From positions 1 to 64,000 of the forward strand of contig JAJPIR010000121.1 in assembly GCA_021324675.1 (NCBI GenBank): DNA of 64,000 nt, read 5' to 3'. This stretch comes from Actinomycetota bacterium. GTDB taxonomy: Bacteria; Actinomycetota; Actinomycetes; Mycobacteriales; Pseudonocardiaceae. The notes under the pieces are model-generated. The model was not told the DNA's origin. It did not search any database and saw only the letters and a list, made by a program, of their open reading frames with translations. Below, in pieces: positions 1-10,369 of this stretch; within the stretch, counting starts at the first letter, position 1, and each line of letters starts with the position of its first letter. Made by a program: the position numbers and the translations under genes.

Positions 1-63
1 AGCTGTACGGGCCGCGAAGTTGATCGGAAGGTTGTGACTCAAGGCCTCTGACCTGCGGTTTTT

Positions 64-107
64 TGTCGGGGTGGCGGGATTTGAACCCACGGCCTCTTCG
101 TCCCGAA
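64..107 (-). repeat. Truncated 3' end of tRNA-Pro(CGG) (att-site-like copy 1)
   Basis: Minus strand reads TTCGGGACGAAGAGGCCGTGGGTTCAAATCCCGCCACCCCGACA: anticodon loop TTCGGGA, 3' anticodon stem, T-arm and acceptor 3' strand. No 5' half is present. 43/44 identical to 2871-2914. Confidence 0.8.
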
Positions 108-452
108 GCAACAACCATAGGGTTCTGACCAGCGCATTTCCGCGGGTACGCGCTGTTTAGGCATCCGCCAGGATCCACCGAAGTCCGTGGTGGTCCGCGG
201 TGATTGTCACGCAGTTCGTCACGCAGTCGCACACACGATGATCATGACCGTAGACGGGCGAGGTGCCCTGTGAACGCCACCCCAACCTGGTCCACATGAT
301 GGCCTGCCGCCCCTGCGGTATCCGTCGATCAGTCCCCGACTACCTAGTTCATTCACAGCGCCCATGATTTATTGGGCAACAGCCGACACGACAACTACTC
401 CACTACGACCGGCGATCATGGCCGCATGATCACCGGGCCGTCGCCTCGGAGG

Positions 453-640
453 CTACGAATCCGTCGCGGGGCAGCGCGGGATCAGGTTGCGGTGCAAGAT
501 CGCATGCACCTGATTTTTCAACCGGGTACGTTGGCGCACCAGCTGCGCTCGACGCAGCACCTGACGGCGCAACGCGCTGGTCTGGGCATCCGGCAACCAC
601 AACGAGGGCAGGTAATCCGGCTGGCAACTGCATTCGCCGA
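453..640 (-). pseudogene. IS110-family transposase fragment
   Basis: Minus-frame peptide YLPSLWLPDAQTSALRRQVLRRAQLVRQRTRLKNQVHAILHRNLIPRCP resembles the IS110 transposase central region; no complete ORF. Confidence 0.6.
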
Positions 641-1103
641 GCTCACCCTCGCCGTCTGATTCGACGCAATCGACAGTGGCGTTTGCGTCCTCCTCGCCAA
701 AGCAACAGCGCCCCTGCCTATACCTGGCGTGACAGCTAGTTCGCGCGCTGGCTGGGCCTGTGGATCTTCCCCGTCGACTAGCACTACGCCTGGCGAAGAA
801 CAAAGCCCGCCAGTTCACGGATCGTCGGCTCGATTGGCCAGCGCGTGCGGAGAAGCCAGCTCCGGAGCTGATCACCGTCCAGCACCCATCGCCGGAACAG
901 AGATATCCATGACCACCACCGTCCCACCCCAGCCGGAACTCAGGGCTCACCAGCGAGTATCAGATCGCAGCATGATCGAACCGCGCACCGCAAGCCTGCA
1001 AGTCACGCCCAAATTCCATATTCGGGTCCCACAGGCTCGATTGGCGCCACATGTGATCGGTTCCGGCTCTGAATCCAGCGCGTTGCCGCTCATTCGCAGT
1101 TGA

Positions 1104-2195
1104 TCAGACCCGCCCGGCCGCGCGGTGATGGGGTAGGCGAGCAGCCGAGGTGCCGATGCCGGTGGGGCCGTGCGGGACAGCGGGACGCCGATCGAAGCGG
1201 CCGGTTGCGGTGTGCCAGGCGTATGAGCCGGCTGTTGCGTCCTTGAGCGCCTGGACATATTTGGTGACTCGGCGTGGCAACGGCTCGGGTAGGTCTTCCT
1301 CCTCCATTGCGCGTGTCAAGTCCGGACCGACTGTGTTCTCCAAGGTGCGGACGCGGGCAGTGAGCAGCTGGTTCAGCAGGCCGCAGGCGTGTTCAAGGCC
1401 GCAGTCGAGGGCCTTGCGCAGCACCTCGACACCGTTGTTGCTGATGCTGCCCTCGGCGACTTCCCTGTCGTAGGAGACGATGTCATTGTGCAGGCTGACA
1501 ATGTCAGCGAAAGCGCGCAAGGCGCTTTGGAACGGTCGCATACGGTAGACCTTCTCGGGGATCTCGCCCAGTCCGTGCTCCATGAGGGTGCTGGTCATGG
1601 GCAGGCCACCGAATTCCCGGCGGGCGTAGATGTACTCGATCGGGTCGGCGACGCCATCTTGCCCATCCTGTTCGAGGTGATCCAGCTCCCACAACACACC
1701 ATGCAAAAACCGCTCGATGTCGCATACGAATCGACGACGCCAGTCAGGCGTCATGGGGGGCGCGGTCTTGGGCCACAGGTCGGCGAACGCCCGCTCCACT
1801 GGGTTTTCGGGCACCAGGTACGGGCGGGGAAGCCCGTCGATGGGCAGGAAGTCCAGCAGGCGGTGAATCTGGCACCGGGCGGCCTGGCGGTCGTTGTTCT
1901 GCTGGAACAGTGGAAGGAATAGGTCATCGACGAACCACAAGGTCACGTGCCAATCGGTCACCAGGTTTAGTTCGTCCAGTCCTACGTCAGGATGAGTCAT
2001 CGCCGTCCAGAGGCAGAAATCCGCTTCGTCGAACTTCTGCTGGCTCCACCGGTCCGGCCATGCGGAGTACGCGTCGTCAAGCAGGCCCATCTGCTGAGCC
2101 CACTGCTTCACATGTATGCGGCCCTGGTCGAGATACGGGTTGGTGCGTGCGGTAAACGGCATGTAGAAGGCAGGCTGCGACAGGAGATGATCCAT
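1104..2195 (-). CDS. Class I terpene synthase (sesquiterpene cyclase-like)
   Basis: 363 aa; FYMPFTARTNPYLD N-terminus, DDLFLP metal motif region, NSE motif NDIVSYDRE. Confidence 0.85.
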   Translation of the reverse strand: MDHLLSQPAFYMPFTARTNPYLDQGRIHVKQWAQQMGLLDDAYSAWPDRWSQQKFDEADFCLWTAMTHPDVGLDELNLVTDWHVTLWFVDDLFLPLFQQNNDRQAARCQIHRLLDFLPIDGLPRPYLVPENPVERAFADLWPKTAPPMTPDWRRRFVCDIERFLHGVLWELDHLEQDGQDGVADPIEYIYARREFGGLPMTSTLMEHGLGEIPEKVYRMRPFQSALRAFADIVSLHNDIVSYDREVAEGSISNNGVEVLRKALDCGLEHACGLLNQLLTARVRTLENTVGPDLTRAMEEEDLPEPLPRRVTKYVQALKDATAGSYAWHTATGRFDRRPAVPHGPTGIGTSAARLPHHRAAGRV

Positions 2196-2283
2196 GCCGA
2201 GAATTCTTTAGGGTATTGAGCGCCACGACGCAAGCGGAGACGGCAGCAAGTCGACGTGCTGCTGCGGTCACACCACAGCGTGT

Positions 2284-2470
2284 TTGAACCTGATCATGAC
2301 CATTCCTGGAGTCGGACGCCGGGTGGCCGAGGTGATGATTGCCGAGGTGGGTCTGGACATGACTGTGTTCCCACCACCGGGCATCTGGCGTCGTGGGCGG
2401 GGATCTGCCCGGGCAACAACTCTCAGGCGGCAAACGCCGAGCTGGGCTCACCCTGTGGGTGCCGAACGGA
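2284..2470 (+). pseudogene. IS110-family transposase C-terminal fragment
   Basis: TIPGVGRRVAEVMIAEVGLDMTVFP then, in another frame, TGHLASWAGICPGNNSQAANAE: typical IS110 C-terminal helix-hairpin-helix region, frameshifted. Confidence 0.7.
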
Positions 2471-2870
2471 ATCTGTCGTTGTGGCCGCTTCGATCAGTTC
2501 GAACAGCACGCTCGATCACCGGCCTGCGGTGAAGCCGATCACGACGCTGATCACAGACGTACTGCCACGCGCCATGCAGGGATTCACCGCGGGAGCGCCG
2601 TCGTCTCACGTCGGCCCTCATTAACGGTCAGCGCACTGACCTGCTAGTTCCTGGAACTTACCGGGTGGATCAGCCTTGCTGGCTTCGCATCACGGTCGTC
2701 ACCTGGCCTCGGTACCCGAAGCCGCGACCGGCACACGACCATCACCGTGAACCGCCGAGAGAGCCTCAACGGCAGGGATGCACACCTGAAAAAGGATCCG
2801 ATAGTCACGCAGTCCGTCACCCAAGGCCAACGTGACTCGATCGCGCACAGTCTCCAACCAGCGGTCTTAG

Positions 2871-2914
2871 TGTCGGGGTGGTGGGATTTGAACCCACGGC
2901 CTCTTCGTCCCGAA
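2871..2914 (-). repeat. Truncated 3' end of tRNA-Pro(CGG) (att-site-like copy 2)
   Basis: Direct repeat of 64-107 with one mismatch; upstream tRNA half absent. Confidence 0.8.
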
Positions 2915-3052
2915 TCCGGATCAGTTCTGTTGTTTAACACTGTTGAATGTTGTTGTCGCTGGTTGCCACGAGCCCTAATGATGGTTGAACACGGTTGAAC
3001 GTGGATCAGGGTGTTGCTTGCGCTTCCGTTTTGCTTCCGCTACGAGATCAAC
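2912..3052. repeat. att-flank-like direct repeat, copy A
   Basis: aatccggatcagttctg...tttaacac.gttgaa...gttgaacgtgga.cag..tgttgcttgcgcttccgtttt is repeated at 3402-3540. Confidence 0.7.
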
Positions 3053-3401
3053 TGCACTCGGGAGCAGTGTGGACCCCTCGCTCCCGCAGCGGTGCCTGAC
3101 CGTCTATCAGCGTCCATGACCTGCTGATGCTTGTGCAGGGAGTGTGGAGTAGTGGGCGGTTGTCCGCCGTCGTGCTGTCAGATCAAGCTGTCAGACCGCT
3201 AGTCCCGGCCCCCTCTTGCGTGGACCATCGGAACCAAAAACCTATCCTCCGTGCCGCTGACTTCGTGATCTTCCAGGTCAGCAGGTGTGTTGGTATCCAC
3301 GCGGATCTCTAGCAATGCCAGTAATAACAGCGCGGTGGATGTCAGCTTCTGCCGTGGGGCTCAACGTGCTGGCGCGAACCGGCCGGTGACCTCTACCGTG
3401 T

Positions 3402-3540
3402 CAATCCGGATCAGTTCTGCTGGTTTAACACGGTTGAACAGTGTTGGTGCTGGTCGCTACATGGCCGGATGATGGGCATAGACCGTTGAACGTGGACCAG
3501 TGGTGTTGCTTGCGCTTCCGTTTCGCTACCATTACAAGAT
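3402..3540. repeat. att-flank-like direct repeat, copy B
   Basis: Diverged copy of 2912-3052, not preceded by the tRNA fragment. Confidence 0.7.
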
Positions 3541-3800
3541 TAACGTGTCTGCGAGCTATATCTAGACCGGAACCGGATAGGTACACCTACAGGCCTGCTC
3601 GTTGCGTGTGTGGGACTAGGTCGAATGGGCGCGAACCGCATGCAACTGTAACCCTTGGTTTGATCGTGAGCTTGCTGGATCCGTAGCTCCACCGGCCAAT
3701 GACCGCTCGGGCATCTGAGTCTTGCCCTGCACCGAGAATTAGGCGAAGCTCGGAGGAGATGGTCAGTGTCTTTTGACGCAGCAGCGTGAAGGAGTGACTA

Positions 3801-3953
3801 ATGGCAGATGACACACTGAACCAAACAGCGGACGCTTCAGACGAACAGCAAAACCCGGAGGTGACTGAGACCACTGACACCCGAAAGCCATCATCGGTCC
3901 GCAGCGAGGGTGAGCAGCAAGTTGTCTTCGTACAGCCCCCGTCGTACCAGTAG
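3801..3953 (+). CDS. 50-aa acidic small protein of unknown function
   Basis: ATG with upstream AAGGAG, tandem TAGTAG stops; MADDTLNQTADASDEQQNPEVTETTDTRKPSSVRSEGEQQVVFVQPPSYQ. Below the ORF-track size cutoff. Confidence 0.45.
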   Translation: MADDTLNQTADASDEQQNPEVTETTDTRKPSSVRSEGEQQVVFVQPPSYQ

Positions 3954-4116
3954 TAGCGAGCGGCAGGCTGACCATCGCGTCAGGGGACCGGTTTTCGTCG
4001 TATTTACGCATTAGAGAAGTAGCGATAGGCAGTTTCCATACCGGTTGGCCGGGTGATAGGTTCAGTCACCGCGCCTGTGCCGTGGCATAAGTCGCCCACA
4101 TGTGTGACCTGCGGTT

Positions 4117-5250
4117 TTGGCGGCCTTCCGTGATCATGACATGATCACCGGTCGTGTTGTTTCGGCTGTTGTCTCTGACCACGACCAGGGGCTGTTCGGT
4201 TGGCTTGGTCTGCTCGCCCGCAGCGCGGCGGCCAAGAATGTCGAGATTCTCATCTTGCGCCAGGAAGTCGCGACCCTTCGCCGCCAGGTGACCAGGCCTC
4301 GCCTGGTCACCGGGCCGGACCGGGCCATCCTGGCCGCTTTGGCCCGGTTGCTGCCCCGCCCGCTGCGGACCTCTCGGATCGTCACGCCGGCCACACTGCT
4401 GGCCTGGCACCGCCGGCTGATCACCAGACGGTGGACCTACCCTCAGCGGTCAGGCCGCCCACCGGTCACCGACGACATCCAAGCTTTGGTGCTGCGTCTG
4501 GCACGAAAGAATCCTTCCTGGGGCTACCGCAGAATCCGCGGCGAACTCGTCGGTCTCGGGCATCGCGTCGATACCGCCACGATTCGGCGGAGCCTGGCCG
4601 CCGCGCGGCTCGGCCCGGCACCCCGCCGGGCCGACACCGGGTGGCGGACCTTCCTGCGCGCTTAGGCCACTGGCCTGTTGGCCACTGACTTTTTCACCCT
4701 CGACACCGTCGCGCTGCGCCGCCTTTACGTTCTGTTGGTGATGGAAGTCCACACCCGCAGGGTCCATCTCCTGGGCGTCACCGCCCATCCCACAGCGGCC
4801 TGGACCACTCAGGCCGCTCGCAACCTGCTGATGGACCTCGGTAACCGCATCGGCACCTTCCGCTTGGTGATCCGCGACCGGGACGGCAAATTCACCGCCA
4901 CCTTTGATGCCGTGTTCGCCTCCGAAGCCATCACCGTGGTCAAGATCCCTCCGCGCACGCCCCAAGCGAACTGCTACGCGAAACGGTTCGTGGGCAGCGT
5001 CCGCGCGCAATACACCGACCGACTGCTGATCTACCACGAGCGACACGCCCGAGTTGTTCTCCACCGGTATGTGCGCCATTTCACTGACCACCGCCCGCAT
5101 CAGAGCCTGGATCACCCACCAACCCGCGACCTCGCTACGCCGATTCCTCGCAACACCCCAATCCGACGCCACCAAGTCCTCGGCGGACTGATCAATGAGT
5201 ACCAACGCGCAGCCTGCGCCGATCAGAAAACACCCGGTCAAACCTCAATC
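4117..5250 (+). pseudogene. IS3/IS481-like transposase (HTH plus rve integrase core) with in-frame stop
   Basis: ORFs 4117-4665 and 4678-5433 share a frame and are split by TAG at 4663-4665; the rve core runs [27 protein letters not shown]...VIRDRDGKF...[11 protein letters not shown]...[11 protein letters not shown]. Confidence 0.85.
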
Positions 5251-5406
5251 GAGTTTTGGCACGCCACAGGCAGTACCAGCGCACCGCCCACAAGATCTCT
5301 TCCTTCGGGAAGTGCCGTCCGGAAAAGATGCTCACAGACCTCGGGTCCTGCCATACCGGGCATCATCGTCCCGAGTTTGCAACAGCACCATATATGCCAC
5401 AAATTC

Positions 5407-6318
5407 TTACCGCGCTGTTCGGTTGATCGGTGATAAATGGCTGTGGAGGAAGGCTACCTGGTCGTCGATCATCACTTCAAACCAGTCACCGAGGTAGGCA
5501 TCGAAATGCCGGATCGGATAACGACGCAACTGTCCATGGGGAGCTCGTGCGGCCATCGCAGCGGCTCGCTCCGGGGAAGCGGCGGTGTCATGCTCGGCCA
5601 CACACACCAACAACGGCATAGCCAGGCCCGTAGCATGGACCCCGGGCCGGTAACATAGCAGTGGCAGCAACCCTCGTGCCGCCACCTCATTGCGCCACTC
5701 CGGCGCGTGAGCAGCTAATACATCTATTATCGACTTGTCGTACGGGTTGGTGAACACTGCAACCTGGCCAGGCTTAGCAAAAACCGGGATTAAATGTGGA
5801 GGCCGGCCTAGTAGCCCACGGACCACATCCTTGACCGCTGCCCCGACGAGTTGCAGCGTGACTCTCATTGAGCGTTGTTCGGATCTGCGAAACTCTATGC
5901 CAATGAAAGGGATCTGGGAGATTACCGCGACGATCCGTGGATCACCCGCAGCGACGACGATCACATGACCGCCACTAAGCGACGTGCCCCACAGCACCAC
6001 CCGATCGGGATCGACACTTGGATGGGCACGCGCAAAACTGATCGCGGCCCGGTAGTCGTCCAGCTGGTGGTTAATATCAATTAACTGACGCGGCTGTCCC
6101 CCGCTTACGCCAAAATGCGCGTAGTCGAACACCAGCACCGCCATCCCCGCCTCAGCGAACCGCTCAGCGTAGGCGAGTAGCCCCAGGTTTCTGGTTCCGG
6201 TGAACCCGTGGCCCATCACCACGCATGGCACTGGAGCAACCGCCCCAGCCGGCCGGTAAAAGTACGCTTTGCATATTACCCCGCCGGAGTCAAAGACGAC
6301 GTCAACCCGTTCGGTCAT
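5407..6318 (-). CDS. Alpha/beta hydrolase
   Basis: [12 protein letters not shown] oxyanion region, [10 protein letters not shown] nucleophile elbow, C-terminal [10 protein letters not shown]; likely start MTERVDVVF. Confidence 0.8.
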   Translation of the reverse strand: MTERVDVVFDSGGVICKAYFYRPAGAVAPVPCVVMGHGFTGTRNLGLLAYAERFAEAGMAVLVFDYAHFGVSGGQPRQLIDINHQLDDYRAAISFARAHPSVDPDRVVLWGTSLSGGHVIVVAAGDPRIVAVISQIPFIGIEFRRSEQRSMRVTLQLVGAAVKDVVRGLLGRPPHLIPVFAKPGQVAVFTNPYDKSIIDVLAAHAPEWRNEVAARGLLPLLCYRPGVHATGLAMPLLVCVAEHDTAASPERAAAMAARAPHGQLRRYPIRHFDAYLGDWFEVMIDDQVAFLHSHLSPINRTAR

Positions 6319-6953
6319 GGTAGGCAACCTTTGTGCTTGGCTTTCAGCGAGCAAGCTGATCACTTCTGAATCTGCATCGTTCTCACCGAATCCGACTCAA
6401 TACCTCGAACCGTAACCGGACCGCTGACCAGCTGCCAGAGACCAACGACCCTATTTTCGTGCTTAATGACGCAGTCAAGGCCGTGGCCGTGTCTGGTCCG
6501 TCTGTCTCACGGGAGGCAGTGAGGCGTTATGGCTGGAGCTCCTCGACCGCGTTGGGTATGTCTTCGGGACAGTTTTGGTCAGAGCCAGTTCCACGGCGCT
6601 CATCCTGACATCGCCCGAGTCTGGACAGCGGGCGCCGCGGAGGTCGTGAAGCAGTCGTCAATCATTATGAGGCAACGGCCGCAGTCGATAGTTTCGACAC
6701 CGGAATGTATGAGCGCGGATGGACACAGTAACTGCTTTTCTTGCTCGGGTAGCGATGATAACGCCCGTGTACATGGGCATTCCGAGGTTGAGCCGGCATG
6801 TACCAGAGCCAGCCCCCAAGCCACCCGGAGGAAATGAAAAGGGACGCCGTCGGCCAGGATGCATACCCCACCATGACTCAGGGCATATTTGAGCAGTTAC
6901 TCAGCTGCGGCCGGCCCGGGCATTGTAGGAGGCACGCTGTTAGTGGACTGCTG

Positions 6954-7568
6954 TCATGCCGGCGTGGATGAAGAGCAGACGACCTCAGCGTGTACTACTC
7001 CGGGGACGGCTTGAGCGAGCACCAGAGCGACGTGGTGATCGACCGGATCGGCGAATTGGTCGGTGATGGTTACCGTGCCGTGGTCGGCGTGCACTGTCCA
7101 CCGGTCTGGGTTGCCGTATGCTCGCAGCCGCTTGCGGACATCCGCTGCGATCAGGGCATCAGCCCGGGTGATGGTGCGTACCAAATCCCGGCGAGTGATG
7201 ATGCCCACGAGCCGATCCTCATCAACCACCGGGATGCTGCGCAGTCTCCGGTCGATCATCATGGCCGCGAGTTCCGCCGCGTCGGTGTATGGGTCGGTGG
7301 TCAGTGGTGGGCTGCTCATTACCTCGCCGACGGTCATCGGTGGTGGTGGTCCGGCCTTGCTGCCGTGCCATACGCCGCGGCGCGGATCCGGTGGGATCCG
7401 CCCGCGCACCACATCAGCTTCAGTAAGCACTCCAACCAAACGATCATCGTCATCGACAACGGGCAGTAACGTCACCCCGTGTCCGGCCAGGACGATCGCA
7501 GCGTCCTTCACGAGCGTCTGGGGGGTCGTGGTCAGTACCGACCTGGTCATGACGTCAGCAACACGCAT
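6954..7568 (-). CDS. CBS-pair protein with C-terminal BON-like domain
   Basis: MRVADVMTRSVLTTTPQTLVKDAA...LPVVDDDDRLVGVLTEADVV...VGEVMSSPPLTTDPYTDAAELAAMM...SIPVVDEDRLVGIITRRDLV, then a VRKRLRA..W.V..DHGTVTITDQF BON-like tail. Confidence 0.85.
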   Translation of the reverse strand: MRVADVMTRSVLTTTPQTLVKDAAIVLAGHGVTLLPVVDDDDRLVGVLTEADVVRGRIPPDPRRGVWHGSKAGPPPPMTVGEVMSSPPLTTDPYTDAAELAAMMIDRRLRSIPVVDEDRLVGIITRRDLVRTITRADALIAADVRKRLRAYGNPDRWTVHADHGTVTITDQFADPVDHHVALVLAQAVPGVVHAEVVCSSSTPA

Positions 7569-7591
7569 TTCCGATTGCCTCCTTCGGTTGT

Positions 7592-8206
7592 TTACTGCGA
7601 GGTTCGACGGCTCCAGCCTGGACCGGTTCGTTCCCAGTCCAGGTCCCACCAAGCGGCATTAATCCGGCCCAGCACGTGGCACACCGCCCACCACAGCAAT
7701 CCCAACAGCACCCAGCCGCTGGCGAGCAGGGCAATTCCGTAGGCCACGGCGTCAGCGGTCATGGACCAGGCTGTCGCCGGTGGGTCGACGCGGTTGCCCT
7801 GCTGATCTATCCAAATCGACATCCGGTCCCCGGCATGGCGGTCGGCACTGACCCACAAGGGTGCGGTGTGTTGCTGGCCGTTGGGCGGTTGCCAGCGCGC
7901 CAGGGCGGTCGTATCGCCCGGGACACCCTGTTCGGGTGAGTCCGCGGGCGGCAGTGCCGCGTCGGTAAGCAGGACAGCGGTTACTGGGGTCTGTTGTGCG
8001 GTTTTCGTCGCTGCTTCAGTCTGTGCCCGCTGATAGACATTTATCGCGAAGACGGTGGCTATTAGCACGGTCAGCAGCGCCAGCACCGCTAGGGCCGCAG
8101 TCAGCCCGGCTTCGACACGGTCGGTGCTGCGGCACAGTGGCGATCGAGTAAACCCATGCCGACGCACCAGCCGGGTCAGCGGCCCGGGAACACGAACGGT
8201 GCTCAT
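7592..8206 (-). CDS. Rv1733c-like two-TM membrane protein
   Basis: MSTVRVPGPLTRLVRRHGFTRSPLCRSTDRVEAGLTAALAVLALLTVLIA...RMSIWIDQQGNRVDPP; second TM LLASGWVLLGLLWWAVCHVLGRINAAWWDLDWE. Confidence 0.75.
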   Translation of the reverse strand: MSTVRVPGPLTRLVRRHGFTRSPLCRSTDRVEAGLTAALAVLALLTVLIATVFAINVYQRAQTEAATKTAQQTPVTAVLLTDAALPPADSPEQGVPGDTTALARWQPPNGQQHTAPLWVSADRHAGDRMSIWIDQQGNRVDPPATAWSMTADAVAYGIALLASGWVLLGLLWWAVCHVLGRINAAWWDLDWERTGPGWSRRTSQ

Positions 8207-8264
8207 GGCGGCCTCCCTGGTCGGTGTCCTGCTAGCACAATGCGCGTCATCACACGCCATCGGC

Positions 8265-8279
8265 AGGGTCGTTAGTCAC
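8265..8279. promoter_or_regulatory. Putative DosR box
   Basis: AGGGTCGTTAGTCAC in the divergent 8206/8361 intergenic region; close to GGGTCGAAAGTCCC at 14512. Confidence 0.4.
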
Positions 8280-8360
8280 CGACCAAGGGTTCGCGCGTCC
8301 TCACCGCAGGGACCGCAGGAATCTATGGGGGTCCTACGGCGGCTGCCTACTGTCCCCACC

Positions 8361-9881
8361 ATGAGCACAGATCCCCGAACCAACGGACCTTTCGTCGCGG
8401 TCCGGGAAACCCACATCGGGGTGGTGTTCCTCGTCGGGGGGCTGGCCTACAAGCTCAAAAAGCCCGTGCACACCACGTTTTTGGATTTCAGCGCCCGGCA
8501 ACGGCGGCTAGAGGCCTGCCGGCGGGAGGTTGAACTCAACCGGCGGCTGGCACCGGATGTGTATCTCGGCGTGGCCGAGGTGACGGGCGTCGACGGCCGG
8601 CCTTGCGACCATCTCGTGGTCATGCGCCGGATGCCCGAGGAGCGCCGGCTGGCCACCCTGCTCGCCGCCGGGGCGCCGGTGGACGACGCGGTACGGCAGC
8701 TGGCCAGGATGCTGGCCGCCTTCCATGCCGATGCCTACCGCAGCCCCGAGATCACCGCCGAGGCTGGGCGTGATGCGCTCCAGGCCCGGTGGGTCGACCA
8801 CTTCGCCGAACTGCGGCGCTTCCACAAGACTGTCTTGGATGACGCGTTGATGGTCGAGATCGAGCGGTTGGCCTTGGGCTTCCTTGCTGGCCGAGAGCCA
8901 CTGTTGGCCACCCGGCAGCGCGTCGGGCGCATCGTGGACGGTCACGGCGATCTGCTGACCGCTGACATCTTTTGTTTGGACGATGGCCCGCGGATGTTGG
9001 ATTGCCTGGAATTCGATGACCGGCTGCGTTACCTTGACGGGCTTGATGACGCTGCTTTCCTGGCCATGGATCTGGAATACCGCGGTGCAGCGGAACTCGC
9101 TGCTCGGTTCCTGGACTGGTACGCCGAGTTTGCCGGCGATCCAGCCCCACCGGCACTGCGCCACCACTACATCGCTTACCGGGCGCTAATCCGGGCGAGA
9201 GTGGCCTGTTTGCGCAGCGAGCAGGACGACGGCCCGGTGCAGGCGTCCTCTCGGGAAGAGGCCCGCCGCTACGCCGCGATTGCAGCACGCCACCTGCGCG
9301 CTGGCCAGGTGCGGCTAGTTCTCGTCGGCGGCTTGCCCGGCACCGGGAAGACCACGGTGAGCAATGCGCTGGCGGGGCAACTGGGCATGGTGGTGTTGTC
9401 TAGTGATCGGGTCCGCAAAGAATTGCACGGAATCACGCCAGACCAGTCGGCTGCGGCGCCCTATTACCAGGGCCTGTACTCCCCGGCAGCGACCGAGCGC
9501 ACCTACACCGAATTGCTCGCCCGCGCAGCGCATTGCCTTGCCCAGGGTGAGTCGGTCGTGCTGGATGCCTCCTGGACCAGCGCACTCCGGCGCGCTGCGG
9601 CCGCGGAGCTGGCCGACAGCGCGCACGCAGCCCTTGTCGCGCTGGAATGCACCGCAGCGCCCGAGGTCAGTGCCCAGCGACTGCGCCAACGGATTGGGTC
9701 ATTGTCTGATGCCGGCGAGGCGGTCAGCCGCGAGATGGCAGCGCACGCCGACCCCTGGCCGCAAGCATGCCCCATCCCTACCGGTGGATCCTTGGCCGCC
9801 GCCGTCGCCGCAGCTGTCGAGCAGGTGACCAATCAGGCCGGAGCGAACCCTGGTGCGGTGGTGGCCAACCTGCCACTGTGA
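8361..9881 (+). CDS. Bifunctional aminoglycoside-phosphotransferase-like/P-loop kinase protein (Rv2004c-like)
   Basis: APH-like N-terminus (VDGHGDLLTADIF) and C-terminal Walker A LVGGLPGTGKTTVSNAL; ATG at 8361. Confidence 0.8.
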   Translation: MSTDPRTNGPFVAVRETHIGVVFLVGGLAYKLKKPVHTTFLDFSARQRRLEACRREVELNRRLAPDVYLGVAEVTGVDGRPCDHLVVMRRMPEERRLATLLAAGAPVDDAVRQLARMLAAFHADAYRSPEITAEAGRDALQARWVDHFAELRRFHKTVLDDALMVEIERLALGFLAGREPLLATRQRVGRIVDGHGDLLTADIFCLDDGPRMLDCLEFDDRLRYLDGLDDAAFLAMDLEYRGAAELAARFLDWYAEFAGDPAPPALRHHYIAYRALIRARVACLRSEQDDGPVQASSREEARRYAAIAARHLRAGQVRLVLVGGLPGTGKTTVSNALAGQLGMVVLSSDRVRKELHGITPDQSAAAPYYQGLYSPAATERTYTELLARAAHCLAQGESVVLDASWTSALRRAAAAELADSAHAALVALECTAAPEVSAQRLRQRIGSLSDAGEAVSREMAAHADPWPQACPIPTGGSLAAAVAAAVEQVTNQAGANPGAVVANLPL

Positions 9882-9904
9882 ATTGCACCCGCAGTTGGTG
9901 CTCA

Positions 9905-10369
9905 TTGATCGGGGAGCGCGCTATCGAGACTCTCGACCGGGAAACCTGCCTGGGCCTGCTGGCGACGGTGAGCATCGGCCGGGTCGGATGGGCGATGCCG
10001 CAGGGTCGCGCCATGATGCTGCCGGTGAACTTCGTCCTAGACAGCGACACTGACGGGGAAAGCATCGTCTTCAGTACTAGTAAAGGCGACAAGCTCGACG
10101 CGGTCCGCGAAGGTCGAGTGATCACTTTCGAAGTTGATGACGTGGAGCCGGCCGTGCAGGTGGGGTGGAGCGTCCTGGTTATGGGCCGTGCTGAGGTGAT
10201 CACCGATCCGGCGCAAGTGCACCGCGTTGAACAGCTTCATCTGGCTCCGTGGGTCTGCCTACCGGATCGCGTGTTCGTCCGTATCCCGATAACCGAGGTC
10301 ACTGGCCGGCGCCTGCCTCTACATCCAGGAAAGATCACTGTCATTCGTCAGGCTGACCGTGAGCTTTAG
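9905..10369 (+). CDS. Pyridoxamine 5'-phosphate oxidase-fold (PPOX) protein
   Basis: LATVSIGRVGWAMPQGRAMMLPVNFVLDSDTDGESIVFSTSKGDKLDAVREGRVITFEVDDVEPAVQVGWSVLVMGRAEVI; start uncertain. Confidence 0.75.
   Translation: MIGERAIETLDRETCLGLLATVSIGRVGWAMPQGRAMMLPVNFVLDSDTDGESIVFSTSKGDKLDAVREGRVITFEVDDVEPAVQVGWSVLVMGRAEVITDPAQVHRVEQLHLAPWVCLPDRVFVRIPITEVTGRRLPLHPGKITVIRQADREL

Noticed and set aside
64-107. Functional tRNA-Pro gene
   Set aside because: Only the 3' half is present; no D-arm or 5' acceptor strand upstream on the minus strand.
1389-1922. 177-aa + ORF
   Set aside because: Antisense to the terpene synthase; no recognisable family.
4450-5241. 263-aa - ORF
   Set aside because: Antisense of the IS transposase.
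8508-9167. 219-aa - ORF
   Set aside because: Antisense of the Rv2004c-like gene.
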